Assembly: GCA_965115815.1 (NCBI GenBank)
Contig: OZ220465.1
Coordinates: forward strand, 1,488,001-1,552,000
Source of the DNA: VXPW01 sp965115815
Lineage (GTDB): Bacteria > Pseudomonadota > Alphaproteobacteria > TMED109
DNA length: 64,000 nt
Direction of reading: 5' to 3'
Under the pieces are notes generated by a model, which saw nothing but the letters and a program-made list of their open reading frames with translations, did no database searches and had not been told where the DNA came from. Positions 1-9,197 of this stretch are shown here, piece by piece (position 1 is the stretch's first letter; each line of letters opens with the position of its first letter). A program made the position numbers and the translations under genes.

Positions 1-1
1 C

Positions 2-721
2 GAGGATCGTACGTTCCGGGTGAAGCCACCGGAGGGCAACCGCTTCCGACGGGTCCGTACCCTGGGCGTGGTGGCGCGCGCGATCTACCGGTGCTCCCCC
101 GCCAGCGAGGAAGACCTGCGGGCGCACTTCCGGTGCGAGACGGGCGCCGACCTGCGCGCCCACGTGAAGGCGACGATGGAACGGTTCGGGAAGCGGGTCT
201 CCGACCACGCCCGGGCAGTGCGCGTGGTCGAGAAGCTCGCGAGGAGCAGTCGGATTCGGCTTCCCGGTCCCTCCGTGGACCAACTGGCCAAGGCCTACGG
301 GACCGGGGAGCAGCCCCCGATGTTCCCGTCGGAGCGGTTCGGATCCTTCAAGCAGCTGGCCCGGATGAATGCGGCGGCGAATCTGGTGCTGACGCAGATC
401 GGGCGCGAACGGAGCATCGAGGTCGAGGTCGAAGAGGTGGTCGGCGTGATGGCCCGGGGCAGGAACCTGTTGGACGTTGCGGTCAGGAAGGACATCGAAA
501 GTGCACTTCAGGATCGGGAACTGACGGAGCACGTGGCGGCTCAGGTGCGCAAGGAGAAAGCATTGGCCCACGCGATGGCGGCTACGACCTGGCGGGAGCG
601 GCGGGTTACGTTCGATGTCCTGTGGCGCCGGGATCTGACCCTCGGGCACCCGACTCTGGTGGCCCGCACGTCCGTGCGCGCCGTCCCTGCCGGGCCTGTC
701 GGTGGAGGCCCCCGGTCATGA
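2..721 (+). CDS. tig: Trigger factor, C-terminal part (5' end outside window)
   Basis: The reading frame is open from base 2 and ends in TGA at 719-721, so the gene begins upstream. The translation has the helical C-terminal arms of trigger factor: an EEDLRAHF stretch followed by DLRAHVKATMER, an IRLPGPSVDQ segment matching the family's 'lP..lv' region, and a final block ending RRVTFDVLW, like the family's 'V.FdeL' end. Trigger factor is the ribosome-bound chaperone and peptidyl-prolyl isomerase for nascent chains. The sequence is quite divergent, so the call leans on its place directly before clpP, the usual bacterial tig-clpP order, and on the 4-nt ATGA overlap with clpP. The PPIase and ribosome-binding domains are not visible. 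Confidence 0.72.
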   Translation, partial: EDRTFRVKPPEGNRFRRVRTLGVVARAIYRCSPASEEDLRAHFRCETGADLRAHVKATMERFGKRVSDHARAVRVVEKLARSSRIRLPGPSVDQLAKAYGTGEQPPMFPSERFGSFKQLARMNAAANLVLTQIGRERSIEVEVEEVVGVMARGRNLLDVAVRKDIESALQDRELTEHVAAQVRKEKALAHAMAATTWRERRVTFDVLWRRDLTLGHPTLVARTSVRAVPAGPVGGGPRS

Positions 722-1359
722 CGGGCGGGCGGCGGGCCGTCGATTCGCGGCCCGAGATGAACACGCTGGTGCCGATGGTCGTCGAACAGACGGGACGCGG
801 CGAACGCGCCTACGACATCTACTCGAGACTGCTTCGGGAGCGCATCATCTTCCTGACCGGACCGGTGAACGACGAGGTGGCCTCGCTGGTGATCGCCCAG
901 CTGCTGTATCTTGAGGCCGAGCATCCGGACAAGGAAATCGCCTTCTACATCAACAGCCCCGGCGGGCATGTCACTTCGGGACTCGCGATCTACGACACGA
1001 TGCAGTACGTCCGGCCGGAGATCTCGACCCTGTGCGTGGGCCAGGCCGCATCAATGGGGTCGCTGCTGCTGGCCGCCGGGACGCGGGGCCGACGATTTGC
1101 GCTGCCGAACGCCCGGATCATGGTCCACCAGCCGTCCGGCGGCTTTTCGGGGCAGGCGACGGATATCGAAATCCACGCCCGCGAAATTCTGGCGATCAAG
1201 GAACGCATCAACGAGATCTACACGCACCACACGCAGCGCAGCGCCGAGGCCGTGCGTGAAGCGTTGGAACGGGATCGGTTCCTGACGCCGGCGGTGGCCA
1301 AGGACTTCGGATTGATCGATGACGTGGTCCGCGAGCGAGCGGTGCCGGGCGGTGCATGA
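718..1359 (+). CDS. clpP: ATP-dependent Clp protease proteolytic subunit ClpP
   Basis: ClpP is the self-compartmentalised serine protease that forms two stacked heptameric rings and degrades substrates unfolded by ClpA or ClpX. The nucleophile is Ser112 in GQAASMGS, the general-base His137 lies in IMVHQPSGG, and an acidic residue follows in the QRSAEAVREALERD segment; the oxyanion-region motif NSPGG is also present. From ATG 718 the protein is 213 aa, from ATG 757 (MNTLVPMVVEQ, the usual family beginning) 200 aa. I chose 718 because GGTGGAGG lies about 8 nt upstream and because it overlaps the tig stop; the extra residues could be a short propeptide. ClpS and ClpA follow, giving a compact adaptor-unfoldase-protease cluster. 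Confidence 0.95.
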   Translation: MTGGRRAVDSRPEMNTLVPMVVEQTGRGERAYDIYSRLLRERIIFLTGPVNDEVASLVIAQLLYLEAEHPDKEIAFYINSPGGHVTSGLAIYDTMQYVRPEISTLCVGQAASMGSLLLAAGTRGRRFALPNARIMVHQPSGGFSGQATDIEIHAREILAIKERINEIYTHHTQRSAEAVREALERDRFLTPAVAKDFGLIDDVVRERAVPGGA

Positions 1360-1462
1360 ACCCCGGGCGCGGTCCGGGCTGCAGCTGCGGCACGATGGCC
1401 GGCCGGCTGCTAGACTGCCGTCGGGCTGGCTGCAGGGAGAGAATACGGAGGCGGCTGTCGCG

Positions 1463-1798
1463 ATGACCACGAGGAAGCCACCGGCACGGACGGAGCACCC
1501 GGCCAGACGTGGCGGCACGCTGGCCGAACCGACAGTCGAAACGAAAAAACCGTCGCTCTACCAAGTGCTGCTGCTGAATGACGACTACACGCCCATGGAG
1601 TTCGTGGTTATGGTTCTGCAGCGGTTTTTCCGCAAGGACCGCGAAGAGGCAACCCAGATCATGCTCCACGTGCATCAGAACGGAATCGGCGTCTGCGGGG
1701 TGTACACGTTCGAAGTGGCCGAGAGCAAGGTGGCGCAGGTCACGGACTGCGCGCGCGAGAACGAGCACCCGCTCCGGTGCACCCTGGAGAAGGTCTGA
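1463..1798 (+). CDS. clpS: ATP-dependent Clp protease adaptor ClpS
   Basis: ClpS (111 aa) is the N-end-rule adaptor that hands substrates to ClpA. The core shows the family's LLNDDYTPMEFVV segment, with the DD/T/M residues around the N-degron pocket, then HVHQNGIGVCGVYTFEVAE (the G..G.YT.E.AE motif) and a C-terminal ENEHPLRCTLEK. About 35 N-terminal residues are basic and probably disordered, as is usual. The start ATG has GGAGG at 1447-1451, 11 nt upstream. It sits 12 nt before clpA, so the two are likely cotranscribed and made in coordination. Confidence 0.95.
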   Translation: MTTRKPPARTEHPARRGGTLAEPTVETKKPSLYQVLLLNDDYTPMEFVVMVLQRFFRKDREEATQIMLHVHQNGIGVCGVYTFEVAESKVAQVTDCARENEHPLRCTLEKV

Positions 1799-1810
1799 GC
1801 GGGCGCCGCG

Positions 1811-4081
1811 ATGCTGTCGGACAATCTGGAGCGGAGCCTGCAGAAGGCCATTGACATCGCGCGGGAGTACCGGCACGAGTTCGTGACGCTGGAGCATGTG
1901 CTGCGTGCGCTGACGGAGGACGAGGATGCGGTCGAGGTGCTGCAGGCCTGTCGGATCGATCTGGAGAAACTGCGGCACGATCTGGATGCCTTTCTGAAGG
2001 AGGAGCTCGGCGCGATGGAGTCGGAGGGCGAGAGCCTGCCCGATTCGGTCCCGAGCAGGGGCGTTCGAAGAGTGGTGCGCCGCGCCGCCCAGCATGTCCG
2101 TGGCTCCGGGAAGACCACGGTGACCGGCGCCAACATCCTGGTGGCGATGTTCTCCGAGCGCGACAGTCATGCGGTGTATTTCCTGAACCTGCAGAACATG
2201 CGGCGCGTGGATGCGGTATCGTTCATCAGTCACGGGGCGAGCCGGCCGACCGGTCCGTCCGCGGCCGCCCCGGCAGCCGAGCGCAGCGAGACGGGTGCGG
2301 GCGCGTCGTCGGCGCTGGACTCCTTCTGCACCAATCTGAACCGGAAGGCCGAGGCCGGTCGGATCGACCCCCTGATCGGTCGACAGCAGGAGCTTGAGCG
2401 CACGATTCAGATTCTCTGTCGGCGCACCAAGAACAACCCCCTCTACGTCGGCGACCCGGGCGTCGGCAAGACCGCCATTGCGGAGGGTTTCGCGCGCCGG
2501 CTTGCGGTCCGGGAGGTGCCCGAGGTGTTGGCAGAGGCCGTGGTCTACTGCCTGGACCTGGGCGTCCTGTTGGCCGGTACCCGGTACCGGGGAGACTTCG
2601 AGGAACGCTTGCGGGCGGTGGTGGAGGAACTCGGCAAGCAGCCGAAATCCATCCTGTTCATCGACGAGATCCACACGCTGATCGGCGCGGGCGCCACGAG
2701 CGGCGGCGCGATGGATGCGTCCAACCTGCTGAAGCCGGCGCTCGCCAGCGGCGAGTTGCGGTGCATCGGTTCCACCACGTACAAGGACTACCGCGGCTAT
2801 TTCGAAACCGACCGGGCGCTGGTGCGCCGCTTCCAGAAGATCGACGTGCATGAACCGACCGTGGCGGAAACGGTCCGGATCCTCGGCGGTCTCAAACCCT
2901 ACTACGAGGAGTACCACGGGATTCGCTACACCCGTGCGGCGCTGCGGGCGGCGGCGGAACTCGCCGGCCGGCACATGTCGGACCGAAAGCTGCCGGACAA
3001 GGCGATCGACGTGATCGACGAAGCGGGAGCGGCGGAGATGCTGAAACCCGCATCGCGCCGGAAGAAGGCCGTGGGGGTGGGCAGCATCGAGGCGGTCGTC
3101 GCGCGGATGGCGCGAATCCCGCCGAAGCAGGTATCGCGGGACGACCGAAGCGTGCTCGCAACGCTGGAGCGGGATCTGAACCTGGTCGTGTTCGGGCAGG
3201 ATCGGGCCCTGCAGATGCTGGCCGGTGCGGTGAAGATGTCGCGGGCCGGCCTGCGCGAGCCGAACAAGCCGGTCGGCTGTTTCCTGCTGTCGGGCCCGAC
3301 CGGCGTGGGCAAGACCGAAGCGTCGCGCTGCCTCGCCGATCTGATGGGCGTGGAGCTGATCCGGTTCGACATGTCGGAATACATGGAGCGCCATACGGTA
3401 TCGCGCCTGATCGGCGCACCTCCGGGCTATGTCGGCTTCGACCAAGGCGGCATGCTGACCGACGCGGTGGATCAGCATCCGCACTCCGTGCTGCTTCTCG
3501 ACGAAATCGAGAAGGCGCATCCGGATCTCTTCAACCTGCTGCTTCAGGTCATGGATTACGGACGGCTTACCGATCACAACGGAAAGGCGGTGGACTTCCG
3601 CAACGTCACGCTGATCATGACCACGAATGCCGGCGCCAGCGAACTGGCCAGGACGGCGGTCGGGTTCGGCCGCGAGCGGCGGGAAGGAGACGACACCGAG
3701 GCCATCAACCGGTTGTTCACGCCCGAGTTCCGCAATCGCCTGGATGCGGTCATTCCCTTTGCACCGCTGTCCCGGGGCGTGATGGCCCAGATCGTCGACA
3801 AGTTCATTGCCCAGCTCGAGGTGCAGCTGCAGGACCGCAACGTGTCGGTCGAACTCACGGAAGACGCCCGCAGATGGTTTGCCGACAAGGGGTACGACCC
3901 GACGTTCGGAGCGCGTCCGTTGGCGCGACTGATTCAGGATCGGCTGAAGAAGGAGCTGTCCGATGAACTCCTGTTCGGAAAGCTGGTTCGCGGCGGGCAC
4001 GTCAAGGTCGATGTGCGCGACGACAAGGTGGCGGTCGTCGTTGCGGACCTCGCCGAGCGGGAGCTCGCGGCCGCGAGCTGA
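1811..4081 (+). CDS. clpA: ATP-dependent Clp protease ATP-binding subunit ClpA
   Basis: ClpA is the hexameric AAA+ unfoldase that feeds ClpP. The 756-aa length is normal. An N-terminal double Clp-N repeat (MLSDNLERSLQKAIDIAREYRHE onward) is followed by two AAA modules: Walker A GDPGVGKT with Walker B LFIDEIHT in D1, and Walker A GPTGVGKT with Walker B VLLLDEIEKAHP in D2. The D2 C-terminal region has GYDPTFGARPLARLI. A ClpP-binding IGF/IGL-type loop is expected between the D2 motifs but is not clear to me. It follows clpS by 12 nt and converges with ribA, leaving 15 nt between the two stop codons. Confidence 0.97.
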   Translation: MLSDNLERSLQKAIDIAREYRHEFVTLEHVLRALTEDEDAVEVLQACRIDLEKLRHDLDAFLKEELGAMESEGESLPDSVPSRGVRRVVRRAAQHVRGSGKTTVTGANILVAMFSERDSHAVYFLNLQNMRRVDAVSFISHGASRPTGPSAAAPAAERSETGAGASSALDSFCTNLNRKAEAGRIDPLIGRQQELERTIQILCRRTKNNPLYVGDPGVGKTAIAEGFARRLAVREVPEVLAEAVVYCLDLGVLLAGTRYRGDFEERLRAVVEELGKQPKSILFIDEIHTLIGAGATSGGAMDASNLLKPALASGELRCIGSTTYKDYRGYFETDRALVRRFQKIDVHEPTVAETVRILGGLKPYYEEYHGIRYTRAALRAAAELAGRHMSDRKLPDKAIDVIDEAGAAEMLKPASRRKKAVGVGSIEAVVARMARIPPKQVSRDDRSVLATLERDLNLVVFGQDRALQMLAGAVKMSRAGLREPNKPVGCFLLSGPTGVGKTEASRCLADLMGVELIRFDMSEYMERHTVSRLIGAPPGYVGFDQGGMLTDAVDQHPHSVLLLDEIEKAHPDLFNLLLQVMDYGRLTDHNGKAVDFRNVTLIMTTNAGASELARTAVGFGRERREGDDTEAINRLFTPEFRNRLDAVIPFAPLSRGVMAQIVDKFIAQLEVQLQDRNVSVELTEDARRWFADKGYDPTFGARPLARLIQDRLKKELSDELLFGKLVRGGHVKVDVRDDKVAVVVADLAERELAAAS

Positions 4082-4096
4082 CGTTCCGGCCGTCCG

Positions 4097-5230
4097 CTAG
4101 GGCAGGTGTCCGCCCTTGCGGACCTTGGCTTCGAGGTACTCCCGGTTCTGTGGGTGGGGGTCGAAGCGGTGGCGCACGCGTTCGGCGACCTGGATTCCGT
4201 ACCGGGTCAGAGCTGCGACTTTCTCCGGATTGTTGGTCAGGAGCCGCACCCGCGTCACGCCGAGCTGCCGCAGGATTTCGGCAGCCACGCGGTAATGGCG
4301 CTCGTCATCGTCGAATCCCAGTACGGCGTTGGCGGCGTAGGTGTCCAGACCTTCGTCCTGCAGGGCGTACGCCCGCAGCTTGTTGACCAGCCCGATCCCG
4401 CGGCCCTCCTGTGCGAGGTAGACCAGCACCCCGCTGCCGGTTCCGGCGATTGCGGACAGGGCTCCGCGCAACTGATCGCCGCAGTCGCAGCGGAGAGAGC
4501 CGAGCAGGTCGCCGGTGAAGCACTGCGAGTGGAGCCGCACGAGCACCGGAGAATCCGGGATCGGTTCCCCGACGACGATTGCGATCTGCTCGGTTCCGCC
4601 GGATGCCGGCCGAAACGCGATGATGCGGGTCCGGGGAGCGGCGGCCAGCGGAACGCGTGCGCTGCTGACCCGGCGCAGGTTGAAGTCGCCGTCCGTACCG
4701 TACCGCTCGAGGTCGTGCACGTGGACGGTGAGCAGGTCGCGCTCGACCGCCCACGCGCGGGCTTCCGGGAGGGTCAGGCCGAGCGGCTTGAGGACGGCCG
4801 CCGGGGTCAGGTTGGCATGCTTGGCGATTCGCACCGAGGCCGTGGCGAGATCGTCGGGATCGGCCATGCGGCGGAGTCCGGGCGGCAGCATTCCGGCTTC
4901 CGGGTTGGCCAGCGCCCGGACGGTCATGGGAGCGATATCCGGGCTCAGCCGGAAGACCACCACCGCTTGGCCGGTATCCAGGCCCAGCACCCGGGCGCGC
5001 GGACCGGTGATGACGATCCGGAGCGCCCGGCCCGGCATGCGGGTCATGGCCGCGAAGTCGCCCTCCCCCAGGAACTCGGTGGACCGGACGACCGCGCTTG
5101 CGGTCTCCCCCAGGAGCACCACCAGTTGGCCCCGGCGGAGGTCACCGATGGCCCGGTCCACGGCAATCACCGACCGGGGGACGGTGCCGGAGAAACACTC
5201 CGGCGAGGCGGACGGGTCGGTGGGAGGCAT
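4097..5230 (-). CDS. ribA: GTP cyclohydrolase II with degenerate RibB-like N-terminal domain
   Basis: The C-terminal half is GTP cyclohydrolase II, which opens GTP to 2,5-diamino-6-ribosylamino-pyrimidinone phosphate at the start of riboflavin synthesis. It has the zinc motif C-x10-C-x-C (CFTGDLLGSLRCDCGDQL) preceded by VRLHSQ, then YLAQEGRGIGL and LLTNNPEK. The first ~170 residues (VDRAIGDLRRGQLVVLLGE onward) resemble a DHBP synthase (RibB) fold, but I do not see the usual RibB acidic catalytic cluster, so this is the alphaproteobacterial RibA layout rather than a clear bifunctional enzyme. The start ATG is at 5230 and the gene ends in TAG. It is divergent from the response regulator at 5360. 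Confidence 0.9.
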   Translation of the reverse strand: MPPTDPSASPECFSGTVPRSVIAVDRAIGDLRRGQLVVLLGETASAVVRSTEFLGEGDFAAMTRMPGRALRIVITGPRARVLGLDTGQAVVVFRLSPDIAPMTVRALANPEAGMLPPGLRRMADPDDLATASVRIAKHANLTPAAVLKPLGLTLPEARAWAVERDLLTVHVHDLERYGTDGDFNLRRVSSARVPLAAAPRTRIIAFRPASGGTEQIAIVVGEPIPDSPVLVRLHSQCFTGDLLGSLRCDCGDQLRGALSAIAGTGSGVLVYLAQEGRGIGLVNKLRAYALQDEGLDTYAANAVLGFDDDERHYRVAAEILRQLGVTRVRLLTNNPEKVAALTRYGIQVAERVRHRFDPHPQNREYLEAKVRKGGHLP

Positions 5231-5288
5231 GGCGGACTCCGGAAGCGGAGGCTTCCTTCGGGGTCGGATGCGGCGGGGCGCCGGGCAG

Positions 5289-5294
5289 TATACT
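5289..5294 (+). promoter_or_regulatory. Possible -10 box between ribA and the response regulator
   Basis: TATACT lies in the 129-bp divergent spacer, 66 nt before the regulator's GTG start, and is the only AT-rich hexamer there. I see no convincing -35 box at the right spacing, so this is a weak call. Confidence 0.25.
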
Positions 5295-5359
5295 GTCCCG
5301 GATGCTCGGCGCCGCGCCGCAGCTCGAGGTCGGAGGTGCCCAGGGCAGGAGAGGCATCG

Positions 5360-6097
5360 GTGGACAGCCCCGCTCGCGCCACGTGGGAAACGGCACCCCG
5401 GGTCCTGATGGTGGAGGACGACGACATCTTGCGCGAATCCCTGTCCGAACACCTTTCGTACAGCGGCTTCACCATGGTGTCCGTGGCAACCGGGGCCGAA
5501 GCCCTCGCGCAGGTGCAGGCCGAACGGTTCGATCTGATCCTGCTCGATGTCCGGTTGCCCGACGCCGACGGCCGCGACCTGTGCCGTCGCATCCAGGAGT
5601 CCGGCCGCGGGCCGCCGATCATCATGCTCACAGCCGCGGATTCCTCGGCGGACATCGTGCGGGGCTTTGATTCGGGTGCGCACGACTACGTGGTGAAGCC
5701 CGTGGCGCTGCCGGTGCTCGTGGCGCGCATGCGGGCGCATCTCCGGCAGCACGAGTTGACCGAGGATGCGGAATTCGACCTCGGCTCCTTCCGGTTTCGC
5801 CCGAGCGCCAAGCTCCTGGTGGATTCGGAGGGTCGACAGGTTCGCCTGACGGAGAAGGAAAGCGCCCTTCTCCGATGCCTGCTCAAGGCGCGCTCGGAGC
5901 CCGTGTCCCGCCGCCGGCTTCTCCAGGAAGTGTGGGGGTACCATCCGTCCGTGCGCAGCCACACCCTGGAAACCCACATCTCCAGGCTGCGCAAGAAGCT
6001 GGAGCCGCGTCCGGACAGTCCGCGCATTCTGGTGACCGCCTCCGACGGCCGGGGGTACCGCGTGATCCGGAAGGGCGCACACCGGGCAGCGGGATGA
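5360..6097 (+). CDS. OmpR/PhoB-family response regulator
   Basis: A 245-aa two-domain transcription factor. The N-terminal receiver has the acidic pocket VEDDD, the phospho-acceptor Asp in LILLDVRLPDADGRD, Thr in MLTA, and Lys in VVKPVALP. The C-terminal winged helix is of OmpR type (VRLTEKESALLRCL, then LLQEVWGY, HTLETHISRLRKKLE and GYRVI). The GTG start is chosen for the AGGAGAGG sequence a few bases upstream; an internal ATG at 5408 would remove part of the first receiver strand. No histidine kinase gene is adjacent, so the partner and target are unknown. It converges with the gene at 6105, with only 7 nt between the stops. Confidence 0.9.
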   Translation: MDSPARATWETAPRVLMVEDDDILRESLSEHLSYSGFTMVSVATGAEALAQVQAERFDLILLDVRLPDADGRDLCRRIQESGRGPPIIMLTAADSSADIVRGFDSGAHDYVVKPVALPVLVARMRAHLRQHELTEDAEFDLGSFRFRPSAKLLVDSEGRQVRLTEKESALLRCLLKARSEPVSRRRLLQEVWGYHPSVRSHTLETHISRLRKKLEPRPDSPRILVTASDGRGYRVIRKGAHRAAG

Positions 6098-6104
6098 CCG
6101 GAAG

Positions 6105-7256
6105 TCAGGGTTCGGGGTGGGTCTTTCGGAACGGCGACAACCGGGCTCGGACGGCGTCGATCTCGAGGTGCACCGCCTGGGTCTCGCGCTGCAGGGCCCG
6201 GGCCACGGCGTCCCGAAACTGCGGGTGACGGATCCAGTGCGCGCTGTAGGTGGGTACCGGGAGGTAGCCGCGCTGGATCTTGTGCGGTCCCTGCGCGCCG
6301 GCTTCCACCCTCTGCAGACCGTGCGCGATCGCGAATTCGATGGCTTGGTAGTAACAGAGCTCGAAGTGCAGGAAGGTGTGGTATTCGGTGCAGCCCCAGT
6401 ACCGGCCGTACAGTGTTTTCCCGCCGGCGACGTGCAGCGCCCCGGCAACGGTCTGATGCCCCGACCGGGCGAGGATCAGGAGCACCTGATCGCCGAAGAC
6501 CTCGCTCAGGCGCGGAAAGAAGTCGGCGGTCAGATAGGGGCTGCCCCACTTGCGCCGGCCGGTGTTCCGGTAGAAGCGGAACATCGTATCCCAGTCTTCG
6601 GGACCGATCGCGTTTCCCTGGAGGCGGACGATGTCCATACCGCTGTCGGCGACGGCGCGGCGTTCGCGCCGGATGGACTTGCGTTTTCGCGCGTTGAGGC
6701 TGGCCAGGAACGCGTCGAAGGAAGGATAGCCCCGGTTGATCCAGTGGAACTGCTCGCCGATGCGGGCGAGGAAGCCGTTCCGGTGCAGGTCCCGCCATTC
6801 GGCTTCGGTCGGAAAGGTGACATGCAGGGACGAGACACCGGTTTGTTCGGCAACGGACCGCAGGGCTTCCAGCAGCGCCGGGCGGGCGCGGGCGCCGGCA
6901 TCGGGACGCACCAGCAACCGGGGGCCGGTCACGGGAGAGAACGGGACGGCAACCTGAAGTTTCGGATAGTAGTTTCCGCCGGCATTCCGGAACGCCTCCG
7001 CCCACCCGTGATCGAAGACGTATTCGCCCTGCGAATGACTCTTGGCATACATGGGCGCACAGCCCGCGATCCGGCCGTCGGCGGATTCGAGCACCAAATG
7101 GAAGGGCATCCATCCGGTCTCCGCCGAAACCGAACCGGATTCCTCCAGTGCCCGCAGGAATCCATGCCGCACGAACGGATGGCAGCTGCCGGCGCACGCG
7201 TCCCACGCCGGGGCGGGAATCTCTGCAATCCGGGGAACGGTGCGGGCGGCGAACAC
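6105..7256 (-). CDS. FemAB/GNAT-like protein (DUF482 family)
   Basis: A 383-aa protein of the 'peptidogalycan biosynthesis/recognition' or DUF482 family, which has tandem GNAT-like folds similar to Fem aminoacyltransferases. Recognisable family stretches are FDHGWAEAFRNAGGNYYPKL (central), NARKRKSIRRER, FYRNTGRRKWGSPYL, and GRYWGCTEYHTFLHFELCYYQ followed by GAQGPHKIQRGY. The true substrate is not known. The GTG start at 7256 lies 3 nt after the ridA stop, so the two genes form a transcription unit; this pairing with a RidA-type gene is common in Alphaproteobacteria. Confidence 0.85.
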   Translation of the reverse strand: MFAARTVPRIAEIPAPAWDACAGSCHPFVRHGFLRALEESGSVSAETGWMPFHLVLESADGRIAGCAPMYAKSHSQGEYVFDHGWAEAFRNAGGNYYPKLQVAVPFSPVTGPRLLVRPDAGARARPALLEALRSVAEQTGVSSLHVTFPTEAEWRDLHRNGFLARIGEQFHWINRGYPSFDAFLASLNARKRKSIRRERRAVADSGMDIVRLQGNAIGPEDWDTMFRFYRNTGRRKWGSPYLTADFFPRLSEVFGDQVLLILARSGHQTVAGALHVAGGKTLYGRYWGCTEYHTFLHFELCYYQAIEFAIAHGLQRVEAGAQGPHKIQRGYLPVPTYSAHWIRHPQFRDAVARALQRETQAVHLEIDAVRARLSPFRKTHPEP

Positions 7257-7259
7257 CGA

Positions 7260-7724
7260 TCAGGCGATTTCGAACACGGCGTCAACCTCCACGGTCACGT
7301 TCCGGGGCAGGGCGTGGGTTCCGACCGCGAACCGGGCGTGTCGTCCGGCTTCGCCGAATACGCCGAGCATCACGTCCGAAGCGGCGTCGGCAATCTCGGG
7401 ATGCCGGTCGAACCCTTCCGCGCACTGCACGATGACCCCGAGCTTCACGCACCGGCGGACGCGGTCGAGGTTGCCGTCCAGAGCGGCCTTCAATGCCGCC
7501 AGGATGTTGAGCGCACAAGCCCGCGCCGCAGCCCGGGCCGTCTCTTCGTCCACATCCGCCCCGACGGCCCCGGTGTGACGAATCTCGCCGTTCACGCTGG
7601 GGATCTGGCCGGCTACGAACGCCAGCCCCGAGGCGAGGATGACCGGGGTGTAGCTGCCGCCCGGACGGGGCGCCTCGGGCAGGACAATTCCGAGCTCCTG
7701 AAGCCGATCCTCGATCTGCGGCAT
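7260..7724 (-). CDS. RidA-family (YjgF/YER057c) protein
   Basis: A 154-aa protein of the RidA superfamily, whose founding members hydrolyse reactive enamine/imine intermediates from PLP enzymes. It starts MPQIEDRLQELGI and carries the PVILASGLAFVAGQIPSV strand-turn, ALNILAALKAALDGNLDRVRR, and a C-terminal ALPRNVTVEVDAVFEI. The position where archetypal RidA has a catalytic Arg in an 'R..V.V' context reads LPRNVTVEV. Length and sequence fit the longer 'RidA-like, subgroup of unknown function' found beside DUF482 genes. It is the first gene of a two-gene unit. Confidence 0.85.
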   Translation of the reverse strand: MPQIEDRLQELGIVLPEAPRPGGSYTPVILASGLAFVAGQIPSVNGEIRHTGAVGADVDEETARAAARACALNILAALKAALDGNLDRVRRCVKLGVIVQCAEGFDRHPEIADAASDVMLGVFGEAGRHARFAVGTHALPRNVTVEVDAVFEIA

Positions 7725-8255
7725 GCGGTCTCTCTCCGGCAGGGTGGAAGGGGTGCAGCCGGATCATTGTAGCCGCACGCCCCGTCAGGCTGGAAGACCC
7801 GAAACCGGCGAGGGGGTCCGTGCATCCGGTCCCTCCCGTCGGGTGCGCATGGATTCGGGCTGTGGTGCACTCTGTTTCAGGATCGTGCACCAGCGCTGCC
7901 GATGGAATCGAAAAGGGTAATCAGAAAAATGGATGCAGACCGGATCAAGGAGCACCACGACCCATCAGACCCCTACAGGGGGTGAGTCGATCCGGTGATT
8001 CTTCAAATGGGTCGGATTGCACGCACGAACCGCAACTCGGATCCCGCATGATGTCGGCGCGGGATGATCCTGCCGCACCCCCAGATCGGTCCCGGACTTG
8101 CGGCCGGTCCGGCGCGTGCTACGGTGCACCGTGCGCGGCTTGGGTTCGGCTCGTGCATCCGGCGTTCTCCGGTGCATCGGAACCGGTCGCGCCCGTGCGC
8201 AGGTGCGAGTTCCAAGATGGGGTCTGGCCCTGTACCGGAAGGATGGCCGTGCGCG
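7725..8255. other. Intergenic region without a recognisable gene
   Basis: About 530 bp between the divergent ridA and eipB genes. Frames are open in places because of high GC, but I recognise no protein, RNA or repeat. It should contain the promoters of both flanking genes; I could not pick out boxes. Confidence 0.5.
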
Positions 8256-9161
8256 ATGACGACCCTGACGACGAGAGGTGCAAGCGTGGCTGCAGCGGTG
8301 ACCCGGCCCCGAATCGCCCCGCAATCCGGCCGGCCGTTCGGGGCTGCAGGTCGGCCTTCCGCCATTGGCCTCGTGCTGGCGCTGGTACTGCCGAACCTGT
8401 GCCTCGTGGCCGGCGGGGCGGCGGCGGGTCCGCAGGTACTGCCGCACCACGCCGAATACCGGATTACGCTGGATACGGTACGAGCCGGCTCCACGGTAGC
8501 GGCCATGAGCGGCAAGCTGGGATTCGAGTGGCGGGACGTCTGCGACGGCTGGGCGGTGAACCAGCGGTTCGGTCTCCGGTTCACGGACCGACAGGGGCGT
8601 CAGCACTGGTCGGACCGTCGGTACCTGACATGGGAGGCCAAGGACGGCACCGCGTTCCGGTTCTCGATTCGCGCGGTGCGGGACAATGTCGTCATCGAGG
8701 AAAGCGAGGGGCAGGCGGTCCTGCACAAAGACGGCAGTGCGGGCGGAGAGATCCTGTTCAAGCTGCCTTCCCCGTATCGGGCCGCGCTGCCGGAGGGCAC
8801 AATCTTTCCGTCGACCCACTTTCTCCGCATCCTCGAGGCTCTGGAGGCGCCTGCGGGGCCCCGTGCCGATGTCGTGTTTTCCGGATCGGAGGAAGATGGA
8901 CTGCAGCGGGTCAACACATTCTTCGGCGCCGAGGTGGACCCCGGCCCGGAGTCGGCCGAATCGGAGCTGGGGCAGTTGTTCGGCCGCCGGGTCCGAATCG
9001 GATATTTCCCGTACTTCGCCCGGAACCTGGAAGCCGACTACGAGGTCGTCCTTCAGGTGCGGGAGAACGGGGTTCTGGACTGGTTCGTGATCGACTACGC
9101 CGACTTCAGCATCAAGGGCGTGCTGGACGAATGGACCGAGCTCGAAGCGGCCGGTTGCTGA
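8256..9161 (+). CDS. eipB: EipB-family periplasmic protein (DUF1849)
   Basis: EipB is a conserved alphaproteobacterial periplasmic beta-spiral protein needed for cell-envelope integrity in Brucella. A long basic N-terminus and a hydrophobic stretch (SAIGLVLALVLPNLCLV, then GGAAAGPQ) look like a signal peptide. The mature part begins LPHHAEYRITLD and contains FEWRDVCDGWAVNQRF, a typical family core. The protein ends in Cys, and with the Cys of CDGW this matches the conserved disulfide reported for EipB. The ATG at 8256 has GGAAGGA about 10 nt upstream; a GTG at 8286 with GAGAGG is a good alternative. It converges with rpmG. Confidence 0.88.
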   Translation: MTTLTTRGASVAAAVTRPRIAPQSGRPFGAAGRPSAIGLVLALVLPNLCLVAGGAAAGPQVLPHHAEYRITLDTVRAGSTVAAMSGKLGFEWRDVCDGWAVNQRFGLRFTDRQGRQHWSDRRYLTWEAKDGTAFRFSIRAVRDNVVIEESEGQAVLHKDGSAGGEILFKLPSPYRAALPEGTIFPSTHFLRILEALEAPAGPRADVVFSGSEEDGLQRVNTFFGAEVDPGPESAESELGQLFGRRVRIGYFPYFARNLEADYEVVLQVRENGVLDWFVIDYADFSIKGVLDEWTELEAAGC

Positions 9162-9197
9162 GCCGCCATCGGCGGTTCGGCGGTTTCGCCCGGACTA

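Noticed and set aside
1208..4000. 930-aa minus-strand ORF opposite clpA
   Set aside because: Composition artefact of a GC-rich coding strand; clpA on the plus strand is unambiguous.
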